A DNA stretch of 64,000 nt, from assembly GCA_022497155.1 (NCBI GenBank), contig MU385743.1:434001-498000 (forward strand), written 5' to 3'. The translations under genes and the position numbers were made by a program. Each line of letters opens with the position of its first letter. Positions within the stretch are counted from its first letter, which is position 1. The stretch is from Whalleya microplaca (Eukaryota > Ascomycota > Sordariomycetes > Xylariales > Xylariaceae). The notes beneath the pieces are model-generated. The model saw nothing but the letters and a program-made list of their open reading frames with translations. It made no database searches and was not told where the DNA came from. Positions 37,240 through 46,812 of the stretch are shown piece after piece.

Positions 37240-39511
37240 ATGTACCCTTCCAACGCGTCGGCTGCTTGCAGTCGTGGGCTAACTAGGTCCCACATCCCCC
37301 TTTCTTCACCTTCGCCCTCTCCTCCCCCTACGCCCACCCCAGCACCTCACACGGTTCTACCGTTTCCGCCAATTCCTGCAACCCCCTCCCCAAGGGTTTC
37401 ACCTTCGCCTTATGGTGCCCGTGAAAGAAGACGGAACTCACGCCATAAGGAACAGTCTCGCAAGGAACAGTCTGAACATCACGTTTGCTCGGCTAGTTGT
37501 GTCGCAGTAAAGGAGCTCTTGCCAGCTCGTTTCTGCCCTCATCAAGTCGCTCGTAAGTCACTGATGTTTCCTTGTTGTCTTCCACTGTAGGCCTAGTGGT
37601 CAGTCTCTTCCATTACATTCCTGGCAGTGCCTCCATACACTACATAGTTGTCGGCATCTCCTCAACCCCTATCCGTGGTTTACATGCCACCTAAGTACCG
37701 ACTTCCTGATGTTGTCCTTCTCCATTGCTCATTGACGTCGCTGTCTTTCATCCCCATCATCATCCCCATCATCATCCATCGTCACCTTCACCATCCTTCG
37801 TCCCCTTCACTATCCTTCATCCCCTTCACCATCCTTCATTGCCTTCACTATCCATCGTCGCCTTCATTGTCCATCATCAACTCTACCATCCATCACCAAC
37901 TCTACCATCCATCATCACCTCTATCATCCATCATCAACTCTACCATCCTCAATTGAACTCTACAATCATCCATTGTTGTCAGTCATCATCATCGTCTACC
38001 TTACCCCTTTTTCTTATTACCTTAGCCTCGTCATCCTACCCCTATCACCCTAGCCCATGCCAGTGACCACCATATGATGTCCATTGCCTAATCGTCCCAT
38101 CACTCTCCTTGCCCATCACTCTCCTTGCCCATCACTCTCCTTGCCCATCACTCTCCTTGCCCATCACTCTCCTTGCCCATCACTCTCCTTGCCCATCACT
38201 TATCAATCATCAACATCCATGCTCTATTGCTTCTGTACTTGTCCATATCCAATCTTCTATTTACTTATAGCTGGCACTAACTCTGTTTTGCCTTATCAGC
38301 ATCTCGTATGAAGAACGGCAAGCGAGTTGTTCGGATTCCCTTCCCCAAGGGGCTATCTGCAGACGAAGCTCGACGGCAACGCGAGCTATTCCCGTCTGTG
38401 TCCACTCATTCAGAACCACGGCGGAATGGACGACGTACCGATGAAAGAAGATCGGAACAATGCGTCCCCAAACCACCGGCGGCACCCGTCACTCCTCAGA
38501 GACCAGTCACTCTTTCAACTCCAGTCTCTCCTCTCCAGCTTAACACCCCTGTTAAGCCAGTCACTCCTTTCAGGAATCCGGACTTGAACGACGAGCCACT
38601 TCGGTGGTCTCCTCGCATGTTCAAGCCGGAAGTCGATCGTTACAACTTCAGCTGGTCTGAGTGGGACTCGCCCTCGCGCGAGTTCATTGACACTTCGTAC
38701 CAGACTGTCGATAGTCCTCAGGACGCTTTCGCTCATTACCCCCCCAACTTGAGGCATCGGATTCGGGACATCCTAGCGATGAAACCAAGTCCTACCTCGT
38801 CCACTCGTTCAACAGACAGTCTTATGGTAGACTCTGTCCGCTATGAGACTGTCGAAATTGCATCAGACTTCAGCTCTGATGCGTCCATTCATTCAACCCC
38901 CTCAGATCTTTCTTCATGGGTCCATCTTGATGACCACCCATGGTCTCCAAGCATGCTGGAGATGTTCATCCAAGACGAGAAAGATCGACAGTGGTTCCAA
39001 GAGAGAGGCTTCGACGAGCGCGAACTGTCTTCGGACAGTGATTCCACTCATTCATCTGAATCTTCGGGTTCACTTTCATTCGTTCCATTTTCAGCGTTAC
39101 ACGCTGTGTCCACTCATTCTGAATCTTCGGATTTATCGTCATTCATTACCTTTTCAGCGTTACACGCTGTGTCCACTCCTTCAAATTCGCCTCGCGACTC
39201 TCTCTCGTCTGTTCGCAATCACTTCCAGTCTTTGCGACAGGCACCACTGAACCCTCCTCCGCCTCCTCCTGCTTCTCCACAGCAGCAGTCTTCCGGTTGG
39301 AAGTCGCTTGCTGTTGGTTTCGCAGCTGGAGTTGCCGTTGCCGCCACTGTCACTGCTGGCCTCGCCGTAAGTATAATCCCGCGCCATGCATCCCTCGTTC
39401 CCTGCTACTGGGCCATTTTGGAGTCAAGGACTCCAATCGCTGGTCATGGTATGTATCGAATGAGAAGGTGTTAACTTGGTCACCTTGCAGTATGCTTGGT
39501 TCTCCAGTTAG
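37240..39511 (+). CDS. Unrecognised tail-anchored protein (466 aa, 3 exons)
   Basis: I do not recognise this family. The model has exons 37240-37552, 38300-39366 and 39491-39511, and all phases agree. The first intron is 747 bases and full of tandem repeats, unusually long for this genome, so translation might instead begin at the in-frame ATG at 38308. The N-terminus is Pro/Ser-rich. The central part has WSEWDSPSREFIDTSY and HYPPNLRHRIRDILAM, which look structured. A 21-residue duplication carries FSALHAVST twice. Near the end is a polyproline stretch, then a single hydrophobic helix (LAVGFAAGVAVAATVTAG) four to six residues from the stop once the last intron is removed (...LA|YAWFSS). That is a tail-anchor layout. 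Organelle and function cannot be deduced. Confidence 0.6.
37735..37975 (+). repeat. CATC-rich degenerate tandem array
   Basis: About 240 bases of CATC, CACC and CTTCA units (for example CCATCATC and CTCTACCATC repeats) inside the proposed first intron of the tail-anchored protein gene. Unit length drifts between about 12 and 24 bases. Confidence 0.75.
38096..38196 (+). repeat. 16-bp minisatellite, six exact copies
   Basis: The unit atcactctccttgccc is repeated exactly six times with starts at 38099, 38115, 38131, 38147, 38163 and 38179, then breaks off in atcacttatc. Perfect identity suggests recent slippage or conversion. It lies in the proposed first intron of the tail-anchored protein gene. 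Confidence 0.9.
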
Positions 39512-40865
39512 ACATCACACTCCTTTCCTTCTTACAAGGTCCCACATTCATTTCCGGTCTTCGCTTCTTGGTTCGGCTCTTGGTTAACGGTTCGGTTTTC
39601 TTTGGGTTTTTGGTTTCTGGGTTTTGATTTTTGGTTTCTGGTTTTGGTTTCTGGTTTTGATTTCTGGTTTTGATTTCTTGGTGATTTGCTTTTTCCCTTG
39701 CCCATCCCCATCCCCTTTCCCCTTTATCCTTGCCCCCTTGCCCCTTTTCCTATTTCCTATTTTCATTTTCCTATTTCCCCTTCCCTTCCCCCTTCCCCTT
39801 CCCCTTCCCCTTTCCTATTCCCATTCCCTTTCCCCCTTTCCCTTTCCTTTCCCCTTGCCTATCCCCCTTCCCCTTCCCTTTTCTTATTCCCCCTTTGCCA
39901 CCCCCTTTCCCATTCCCCCTTTCCCATTCCCCTTTTCCTATTCCCCTTTCCTATGTCTCCCTGTTTCCCCTATGCCCTATCCCCCTGTCCCCTGTCCCCT
40001 GTCCAGCGTCCGCCCATTTTCGCCATGCCCATAGCGTTCCCCCCTTTTCTTATGTCCTGTTTCCCTTCAACGTTGGTGATTTAGGTAGCGTTTCTGTTTT
40101 GCCTTTTTGTACTGTAGTAGATAGCGCGTGGTTTTGGAAGTTGCGGGGAGGAGGTTGCAGAGAGGAGGTTGCGGAGAGGAGGTTGTCACTCATTTCAGGT
40201 CAGTAGTTTTCTTTCAGTCGCTCATTTCGTCGCTCTTTTTAGTCGGTCGGTCGGTCGCTCGTTTACGGGACCTCGAGGTCTAAGGTTGTCGGGTTGGAGT
40301 TGGCTTGGATTCTGGAGTTCTCGGGTCTGGGGTTTCTCGGGGCTGGGAGTACTGGAGTCTGGGGTTTCTCGAATCTGGTCGTCTTGGGTCGCGGGGTCGG
40401 TGGTGTTGGTGGTGTTGATGGTGGTGGTGGTTGTGGAGAGGGAGGAGTTTGGTTGGCGGTCAGGAGGGTGGGAGGTTGGCAGCGTGGTGGTCTTTCGTTT
40501 GGTCATTCTTCCTGTTTTTCTATTTTTCCTTGTGTCACGGCGTTGGGTGTTTGCAATTCATTTCCCTTTTCCCCCTTTCACTTTAATTTCCTTGCTATGT
40601 CCGTAAGCTTGCTGTTTTGCCTTGGAGTTGGTAAGTATCCATCGTAAGTCGATAGAACCTGTAAACGGTAAGTTGGTGAGTATGAACGGTAAGGGATTGT
40701 CCATTGTATACGAGCATTACGAATCAGTTGGGAGGATACGGTTACTTGACTATTGATGTGGAATGATGGAATTATAATCACAAGTAAAAATAGACGATAA
40801 TAAACCAAGTGCTGCGCTAAATAATTTCATTGTTTTTTTGAATTATGTATCTATCTTAAAGTCTA
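39512..40865. other. Intergenic with dense low-complexity DNA
   Basis: Holds, in order, a TTTTGGTTTCTGG array (about 39595-39680), a long pyrimidine tract (39690-40020), GAGGTTGC repeats (about 40145-40190), a GTCG run at 40242-40260 and a G-rich segment with two copies of GTCTGGGGTTTCTCG (near 40330 and 40360). No gene is supportable: open frames are pure low complexity. Confidence 0.65.
39690..40020 (+). repeat. Long polypyrimidine tract
   Basis: Some 330 bases composed almost entirely of C and T, built of CCCTT, CCCCTTT and CCTATTC units. All three forward frames stay open only because of this bias. Such mirror-type purine/pyrimidine tracts can form triplex DNA. Confidence 0.85.
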
Positions 40866-42839
40866 TCATGATTGCACATTACTCCCTTCACCCATAAGTC
40901 TACACGCTTCTTCCCCGTTATTCCCACTTCCCTCCCATCTCGTACCCAAGCGACGTACCTGATTCTGGTTCTCCCCCTTCCTACTCCACCAAAGCCAGTA
41001 CGCGGCACCACTCCCCAGCACAGCCAGGGCGGTGGCCGGGTACGCATAGTACGGGAACCCGGAATCGGACAGAGCGCCATCGGCGGGCGGGATCCAGGGC
41101 AGGATGAGGAGCAGGCTGTTGAAGACCAAGAAGGTGGAGATGGCGAGGCGGCGCGCCGGGAACGGCGACCGCCACCGCTGCGAGGGGCTGAGGTGCAGGT
41201 ACAGCAGGCCCGCGCTGATGGCGACGGAGACCACGCTGACGGGGTACCCGCCGATGTTGACGAGGAAGTTGTAGATCCGGTCCGTCGGCGGCAGCACGAT
41301 GACGGCGACGGTGATGAGCCAGTGGAGCAGGAGGCCGCGCTTCGGGGGAGGGGTCGTCTTGGAAGTCGGGGTTCCGGTGCTCGGCAGGCCCTTGGGGCCC
41401 GGAGTTTGAGGTTTCTCTCCTGTCGTCCAGAAGTTGCTCCAGGGCAGGAGACCGTCCTTGGCTAGCTCCTCGTTGACGCGGGCCTGGGCGAACGAGGTCG
41501 CGGCGATGTTGCCTGCGGCTGTGATGATGACGAAGAATGGCATCACGTGTGCGCCTACGGCCTCGCCGAACACGTTGCGAAAGAAGATGCCGGCGACGAC
41601 GACGCCGGATGACCTGAAGTCTTCCTTGTCTACTACGAGGAAGAATGCAACGTTGACGGCGAGGTACGCCAAGGACACGATGCCGAGGGCTACGGGAGCG
41701 GCGACTTTCAGGGTTCGTACGGGATCCTTCACCTCCGAGAGGACTTGGTTCGCGGTGCTGTAGCCGCGGAAACAGTAGATGATCTTTAGGAGGGCCGTGG
41801 CGTAGTTGTACGGCTGCATTGATGAGCCTTCCCAGATATTGCTGAAGTTTCGTTGGGCGGTGCTTAATAGTCTCGAGTCTGTGAAGGACGGATCAGGGCG
41901 TCGAGCCGTCAATACCATGCCATCAGGTTGTGCTCCTAGTCCCGTCCAGGCCGCCGCAATTCCGGACAGCACTACGATGGTGAGGATAAGGAGCTTTCCC
42001 ATTCCGAGGATGTTCACGAGCCTTAGCCCGAACCGTGGATACCGTGCGTGGATGTAGCACAAAACTGATACTACTAATACCGCAATGCCGCGGACGTTCC
42101 AGCGTGTCGATTCGATATCGAATGCATAAAGTGCATACTCACCAAGCACGATGGCGTTTGGTGCTGAGAATCCTAGTAGCACAACCCATGACATGAACAT
42201 GCACGTCGCCAGCATGTATGGGCTGCGGAAGATTCGCTCTAGATAGACCTTATCACCGCCACTCTTTGGAATTGCTGTTCCGAGGTCGAGATAAACAGCC
42301 AGGCCGCAGAAGGACACAATGCTACCAATAATCCATAATAACAGTGACATGCCAACCGAGCCTACACCTGCGAAGACTGCGGACGGAATGGTGTAAGCTC
42401 CAACACCCAAGGTCTTCCCGACAATGATATTGATAGCTGATAAGGCTCCGAGTTTTCCTTCATCATATGGGAGTTTCCCGCCTATAAGAGCGGGTGTAGT
42501 TGGCGATAGGATCCATGTGTTATCGGTGGGCGAGAAGACGGTAAAGCTAGACGAATCGTCCTTCGGTGCAAGTGTCGAGCCGGACGATTCACTTGATGCA
42601 GGTGAGGCGTGGGGTAACGTGAGGTAAGCCGAATTAGAATTCTGTTTCTGAGCCGCTCCGGCATTAGACAGTTGCAAACTAGCAAGTGCTGAAGGTCTCC
42701 GCGGCGTTACCGGAGACCGGTAGCTTAGTTCAATGTTGCCTCTCGGAGAAGCGGCAGTAGAGATAGCTCCACCGACGAAGGCACGCGAGGACCTTGGCGG
42801 CGAGGTCGAACCATTGAAGTCCAACGGTGGTGGCACCAT
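40866..42839 (-). CDS. APC-superfamily amino-acid permease, Mup1/LAT-like (657 aa)
   Basis: An intronless plasma-membrane amino-acid transporter. The first in-frame ATG is at 42839 (MVPPPLDFNG). About 125 residues of Ser/Pro-rich cytoplasmic N-terminus precede twelve predicted membrane helices. TM1 carries the family-defining break IIVGKTLGVGAYTIPSA, matching the GxG-type substrate loop of LAT permeases. TM6-8 contain IIYCFRGYSTANQVLSEVKDP, a hallmark of the yeast Mup1/Mup3 methionine permease group. The C-terminal tail after the last helix (AYWLWWSRKG) is short and polar. Methionine or other large neutral amino acids are likely substrates, but specificity is not determined by these motifs. 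The convergent neighbours are unrelated. Confidence 0.85.
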   Translation of the reverse strand: MVPPPLDFNGSTSPPRSSRAFVGGAISTAASPRGNIELSYRSPVTPRRPSALASLQLSNAGAAQKQNSNSAYLTLPHASPASSESSGSTLAPKDDSSSFTVFSPTDNTWILSPTTPALIGGKLPYDEGKLGALSAINIIVGKTLGVGAYTIPSAVFAGVGSVGMSLLLWIIGSIVSFCGLAVYLDLGTAIPKSGGDKVYLERIFRSPYMLATCMFMSWVVLLGFSAPNAIVLGEYALYAFDIESTRWNVRGIAVLVVSVLCYIHARYPRFGLRLVNILGMGKLLILTIVVLSGIAAAWTGLGAQPDGMVLTARRPDPSFTDSRLLSTAQRNFSNIWEGSSMQPYNYATALLKIIYCFRGYSTANQVLSEVKDPVRTLKVAAPVALGIVSLAYLAVNVAFFLVVDKEDFRSSGVVVAGIFFRNVFGEAVGAHVMPFFVIITAAGNIAATSFAQARVNEELAKDGLLPWSNFWTTGEKPQTPGPKGLPSTGTPTSKTTPPPKRGLLLHWLITVAVIVLPPTDRIYNFLVNIGGYPVSVVSVAISAGLLYLHLSPSQRWRSPFPARRLAISTFLVFNSLLLILPWIPPADGALSDSGFPYYAYPATALAVLGSGAAYWLWWSRKGENQNQVRRLGTRWEGSGNNGEEACRLMGEGSNVQS

Positions 42840-45130
42840 CTTCACAGAGTCGTACGAACGACCGAACGACTGAGGGCCAAGAGATGGGGAGGGGGGTGTG
42901 GTGGTGGTACCGAGGGGGTTTGAGCAAGTTTTTGGGTGAGACTATAATTGCTGGTGTCCCAGAAAACAAGCGGGCAAGACTTGCGTGGGTTTAAGCTTAA
43001 TGATTTAGCTTATAATTTGCACATCATCTCGAGAAGATTGGGATTTTCTTCTATATAAGATCGGGGTTGAAGGAAGACAATAGGATTAAAGAAAGATGCG
43101 TTGAAAGATGCGCTGAAAGACGAAGACAAAGATGATTGTCTCCCAGGACCTGGCGGTCGATCATGAACCACTTGCTTCTCAATCCTGGAGCGCACAACTC
43201 CTCGAGCTCGCTCCAACTCGTTGGGACGTCGCGCAAGAGTTACCTCTCTTGCCATTGAGAGGCCTGTCTGACAGATACTCGAGCAGACATCGTGGGCTGG
43301 TAGGGATTTCTTGGCAAGATCGACGTAAGAGCAAGGGCACGAAACTGAGGGAAACCGGGGACGACACATCATGAGCTTAACGCACAGAGGAATTGATGAT
43401 TGGGTAGGATCAATCTCTTAGCATTCCTTAGACTGCAGCTGAGCCGCACGTTGGCCGTGATGAAGAGACTTCATCAAGCTTCAAGATGGGCTTTACGGAA
43501 TACTTCTCTTAGGGATACCTACGACACAATTCCTATTCGATATCTGGTGGTACAATCCGTACAGACATACACGCGATTATCTAGGGAATGTGGAGTATGT
43601 GGACTTATACCAAGATTTCTATTTTCAAATAGAAGTCCCTGTCCTTCCAGGGAACCTCGCTCACTGCCCTGATTAGAAGTCACAAAGGCCGTTTGAGGCT
43701 TCGAGGGCGTAACGAAGAGGCGCCTGTAAGGGCCCATCAAAGAACCGTGCACGACATCCAGGCTCTTCCTCCATAGCAGCTCCTAGCCAACGATATTCAG
43801 TGCCTGCAGATCATAGCATTACGTACTCGCCGATTATGTAGCTGATCTGGAATACATCGCGATGATTGGCAGCTCGAGTCGACGCTGATGAATCTGAAGA
43901 GGAAGAAAATGGAGACGATGCTGGAAACGCGTCGGCTGGGCTTGGCGCAGAAAACGTCGCGAAGTGCGATCTGAAACCACTAAAATTCCAGCCACATGGC
44001 CCCCACCGCCTCTGTAACATTCACAGCCAGCGGATCTACCGATGCTATCATCGTCCCCTGAAGAGATCCCACCAGTGTTTCAAGCTTGGCGTAAATCTGC
44101 CTGTAGATTTTCATAACTGCAAGCGGTAATCATATTACTGCCTAGAAAACTCTTCGCATTGCAAATTCGAATACAATATGTTGCAATCGTGGAATGAGTG
44201 CTATAAAAGACCCATCGTTGAACAGTAGTCATGATTGTTCCAGAAAATAAAGCAACAATATCTGAAGATATATTATAATATTACGAGTAGACTTTGGATA
44301 TGCTTGTAAGTTAGCCTGAATCCTTGAACTCAAGTGCCTATGTTACTATGAAAACCGCATCAAAGTACCGGGGGCCTGAGATACTCGACTCATATACACA
44401 TATGTATAATCGAGGAGCATGATAATTGTGTAAGGCCCAACAACTAGTCAAATAGTTGAAGTTGTCTACGGATGTCATGGTATGGAAAACGAACTTGTTC
44501 ACCAAGTCCTTGTAAGTGATTAATTATCACTGAATTTCAACTCCTGAATGAAGGGCCAACCTCTCTATGTCCTCTAACATTTCACGAAAATTATTCAAGG
44601 GCAAACAAGAATAGGAGGAAGGCTGCTATTGACTAACGGTACGATGTTATCTTGGAAATTGCAAATGATTTGAGCCTATACATCAAGCCTGATGTAGGAC
44701 TGTAGTTACTTGGTGTTCTTACGCAGCTCATCATAAGTACTTAGTCATGAGAGCTCTCTTACTAGAAATTCACATGCCTGCAGATGTCTCAATAACACAT
44801 TCAAGTACAGATTCCCGAAGACATTATGGCAGACTGTATCGCAATGAACAATTACCACGCTCATTCAAAAACAATAAGGATTTCAATACTAAAAGCGTAT
44901 TGTGTCTAATTATATGAAGTAGTTGAATTGGTGAAGGAAAAGCCGCCGATTTGCTCCGACCCAGCAAAGTTTTCAATTGCCTCAAGTACAACCGCACTAA
45001 TTTCATCAGTAGGAACACCAAACAGCCCACCCGCGAAAAACCTGAGTCACAAACCTCCATGCCACCACTATCACCAAACTAAAGTCACCAACAACAACAC
45101 CACAGAAGGGGAACTCGAAATAGAAGCACC
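42840..45130. other. Intergenic
   Basis: Contains the permease promoter on the left and the SAICAR synthetase promoter on the right. The left part (43000-43750) is of balanced composition with several overlapping short open frames on both strands, none with recognisable content. The part from 44100 to 45000 is AT-rich. The last 100 bases are CAAC- and CACC-rich, a usual fungal leader. Confidence 0.5.
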
Positions 45131-46344
45131 ATGGCCTCTAACCAAGTCCTGACCAACGTCGAACTGACGTCACTCCCGAAGATAGCCTCGGGCAAGGTGC
45201 GCGATCTCTATGATATCGACGCACACACGCTCCTGTTCGTGACAACGGACCGCATCTCGGCCTACGACGTGGTGATGGAGAACGGGGTGCCGCAGAAGGG
45301 CGCGCTGCTGACCCTGCTCTCCGAGCACTGGTTCAAGATCCTGCCCGCGAGGGTGCCCGGGCTCAAGACCCACTTCCTGACCACGGCGGTGCCGTCCGGG
45401 CTCTCGCCCGCCGACGCCCAGACCATCCGCCACCGCTGCATGCAGGTGCGCAAGCTGCGCGTGTTCCCGCTCGAGGCCATCGTGCGCGGCTACATCACCG
45501 GCAGCGCCTACAAGGAGTACAAGGCCTCCGGCACCGTGCACGGCGCGCCGCTGGCCCCGGGCCTCCTCGAGTGCGCCGCCGTACCGGGCGGCCCCATCTA
45601 CACGCCCAGCACCAAGGCGCCCGCCGGCCAGCACGATGAGAATATTAGCAAGGAGCAGGCGGCGCAGATCGTGGGCGAGAAGTACGCCGCGCGCATTGAG
45701 GAGCTTGCGCTGAAGGTCTTCCGGGCTGCTTCTGAGTATGCTGAGGAGCGCGGGATTATTATTGCGGATACTAAGTTCGAGTTTGCGGTATGTTTTCGAA
45801 TATTGTTTGGATTCTTGACCTCACTTGCCTTCCCTTGAGAACGTTCCTAGCCTTGTAGCTCCCAAGGCAGGGTTTGGCTTGTGCAGACGAAATATTTGCT
45901 GACTCTGCTCTGTTGGGTACAGCTCGATGAGGAAACCGATGAGGTTGTGTTAGTGGACGAGGTGCTGACGTCGGATTCTTCACGCATGTGGCCCAAGGAT
46001 AAGGTTAGCATCTCCAGTCTTCCCATCTCTCGTCAGATTCATTCAGGCGGGAGGTTTATTCCCCGAGGCGATAACTTCGGCATCTGATATGCTGCATTGG
46101 CTCTCGATCATAGTCCCACCAAATAGAGTAATTGCTGACTTGTGAATGTGTGAAGTATGAGCCCGGTCATGACCAGGAGAGCTTTGACAAACAATTTCTC
46201 CGGAACTGGCTGACGAAGGAGGGCCTCAAGGGCAAGGAGGGTGTCACTGTACCGGAGGACATCCTGCAGGCGACTAGTGATAAGTATAAGGAAGTCTTCC
46301 AACGGCTCACGGGGAAGACATTGGAGGATGCTTCGCAAGGTTGA
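45131..46344 (+). CDS. ade1: SAICAR synthetase (phosphoribosylaminoimidazole-succinocarboxamide synthase), 308 aa
   Basis: The ATP-dependent enzyme joining CAIR and aspartate to form SAICAR in de novo purine synthesis, acting in the cytosol. Exons are 45131-45787, 45923-46003 and 46156-46344, in phase. Visible family signatures are GKVRDLYDID at the ATP site, TTDRISAYDVVMENGVPQKG, the first SAICAR synthetase signature around LEAIVRGYITGSAYKEY, and ADTKFEFA|LDEETDEVVLVDEVLTSDSSR spread over the first splice junction (given here as two blocks), then YEPGHDQESFDKQFLRNWL after the second. Length matches the yeast enzyme (306 aa). Exon 1 is GC-rich compared with the flanks, consistent with strong codon bias. 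The gene converges with the six-cysteine-module gene. Confidence 0.96.
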
Positions 46345-46812
46345 TAGTAAGTAGTGATATACCAAAGTCTAAGAGAATATTACCAAATGTAGGATGTGAA
46401 TGTGAAAATCCAAAGCAAACTCCCTCGGGTGCTTACACACGTTTGGCAATACGGAGAGGAAGACAGGTTTGTTATGATAAACAATTGATCACATGTATCG
46501 AGCCTGTTAAGTTATGTCGACTATCATTAAGCTACCTAATTCTAAACTCAAGCTTTCCAAAAACACACTCCCGAATTCCTCCTCCTGGCCAGTCTGGCGC
46601 CTCGGTATCAAGACGTTTCCACCGTTATCATTTTTGTGCCCATGAGATTCGTTCAGTCATGAAGAAAGCGACCGTGAAAACATTCGAGACCCTAACCTCA
46701 ATTCCATACCATTTCCCTTTCTTCCCATCTTGCATTCCAAACTTCCAAAGCAACCAAACAAATCATGATATTCATAGACATGGTCATGCATCCTCTCATC
46801 GCTCGCCTCCAT
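46345..46812. other. Intergenic, convergent 3' flanks
   Basis: A 468-base gap between two genes ending towards each other. An open frame of 162 codons (46341-46829) lies here but has no recognisable content and overlaps the end of the neighbouring gene; it is taken as untranslated sequence. Confidence 0.6.

Noticed and set aside
37648..38311. Low-complexity open frames through the CATC array and 16-bp minisatellite
   Set aside because: They are open only because the repeat unit lacks stop codons; splice signals on both sides mark the stretch as intron.
39624..40206. Overlapping open frames of 130-160 codons rich in Pro, Phe and Ser
   Set aside because: All three frames are open owing to the polypyrimidine tract; no start context, splice signals or domain.
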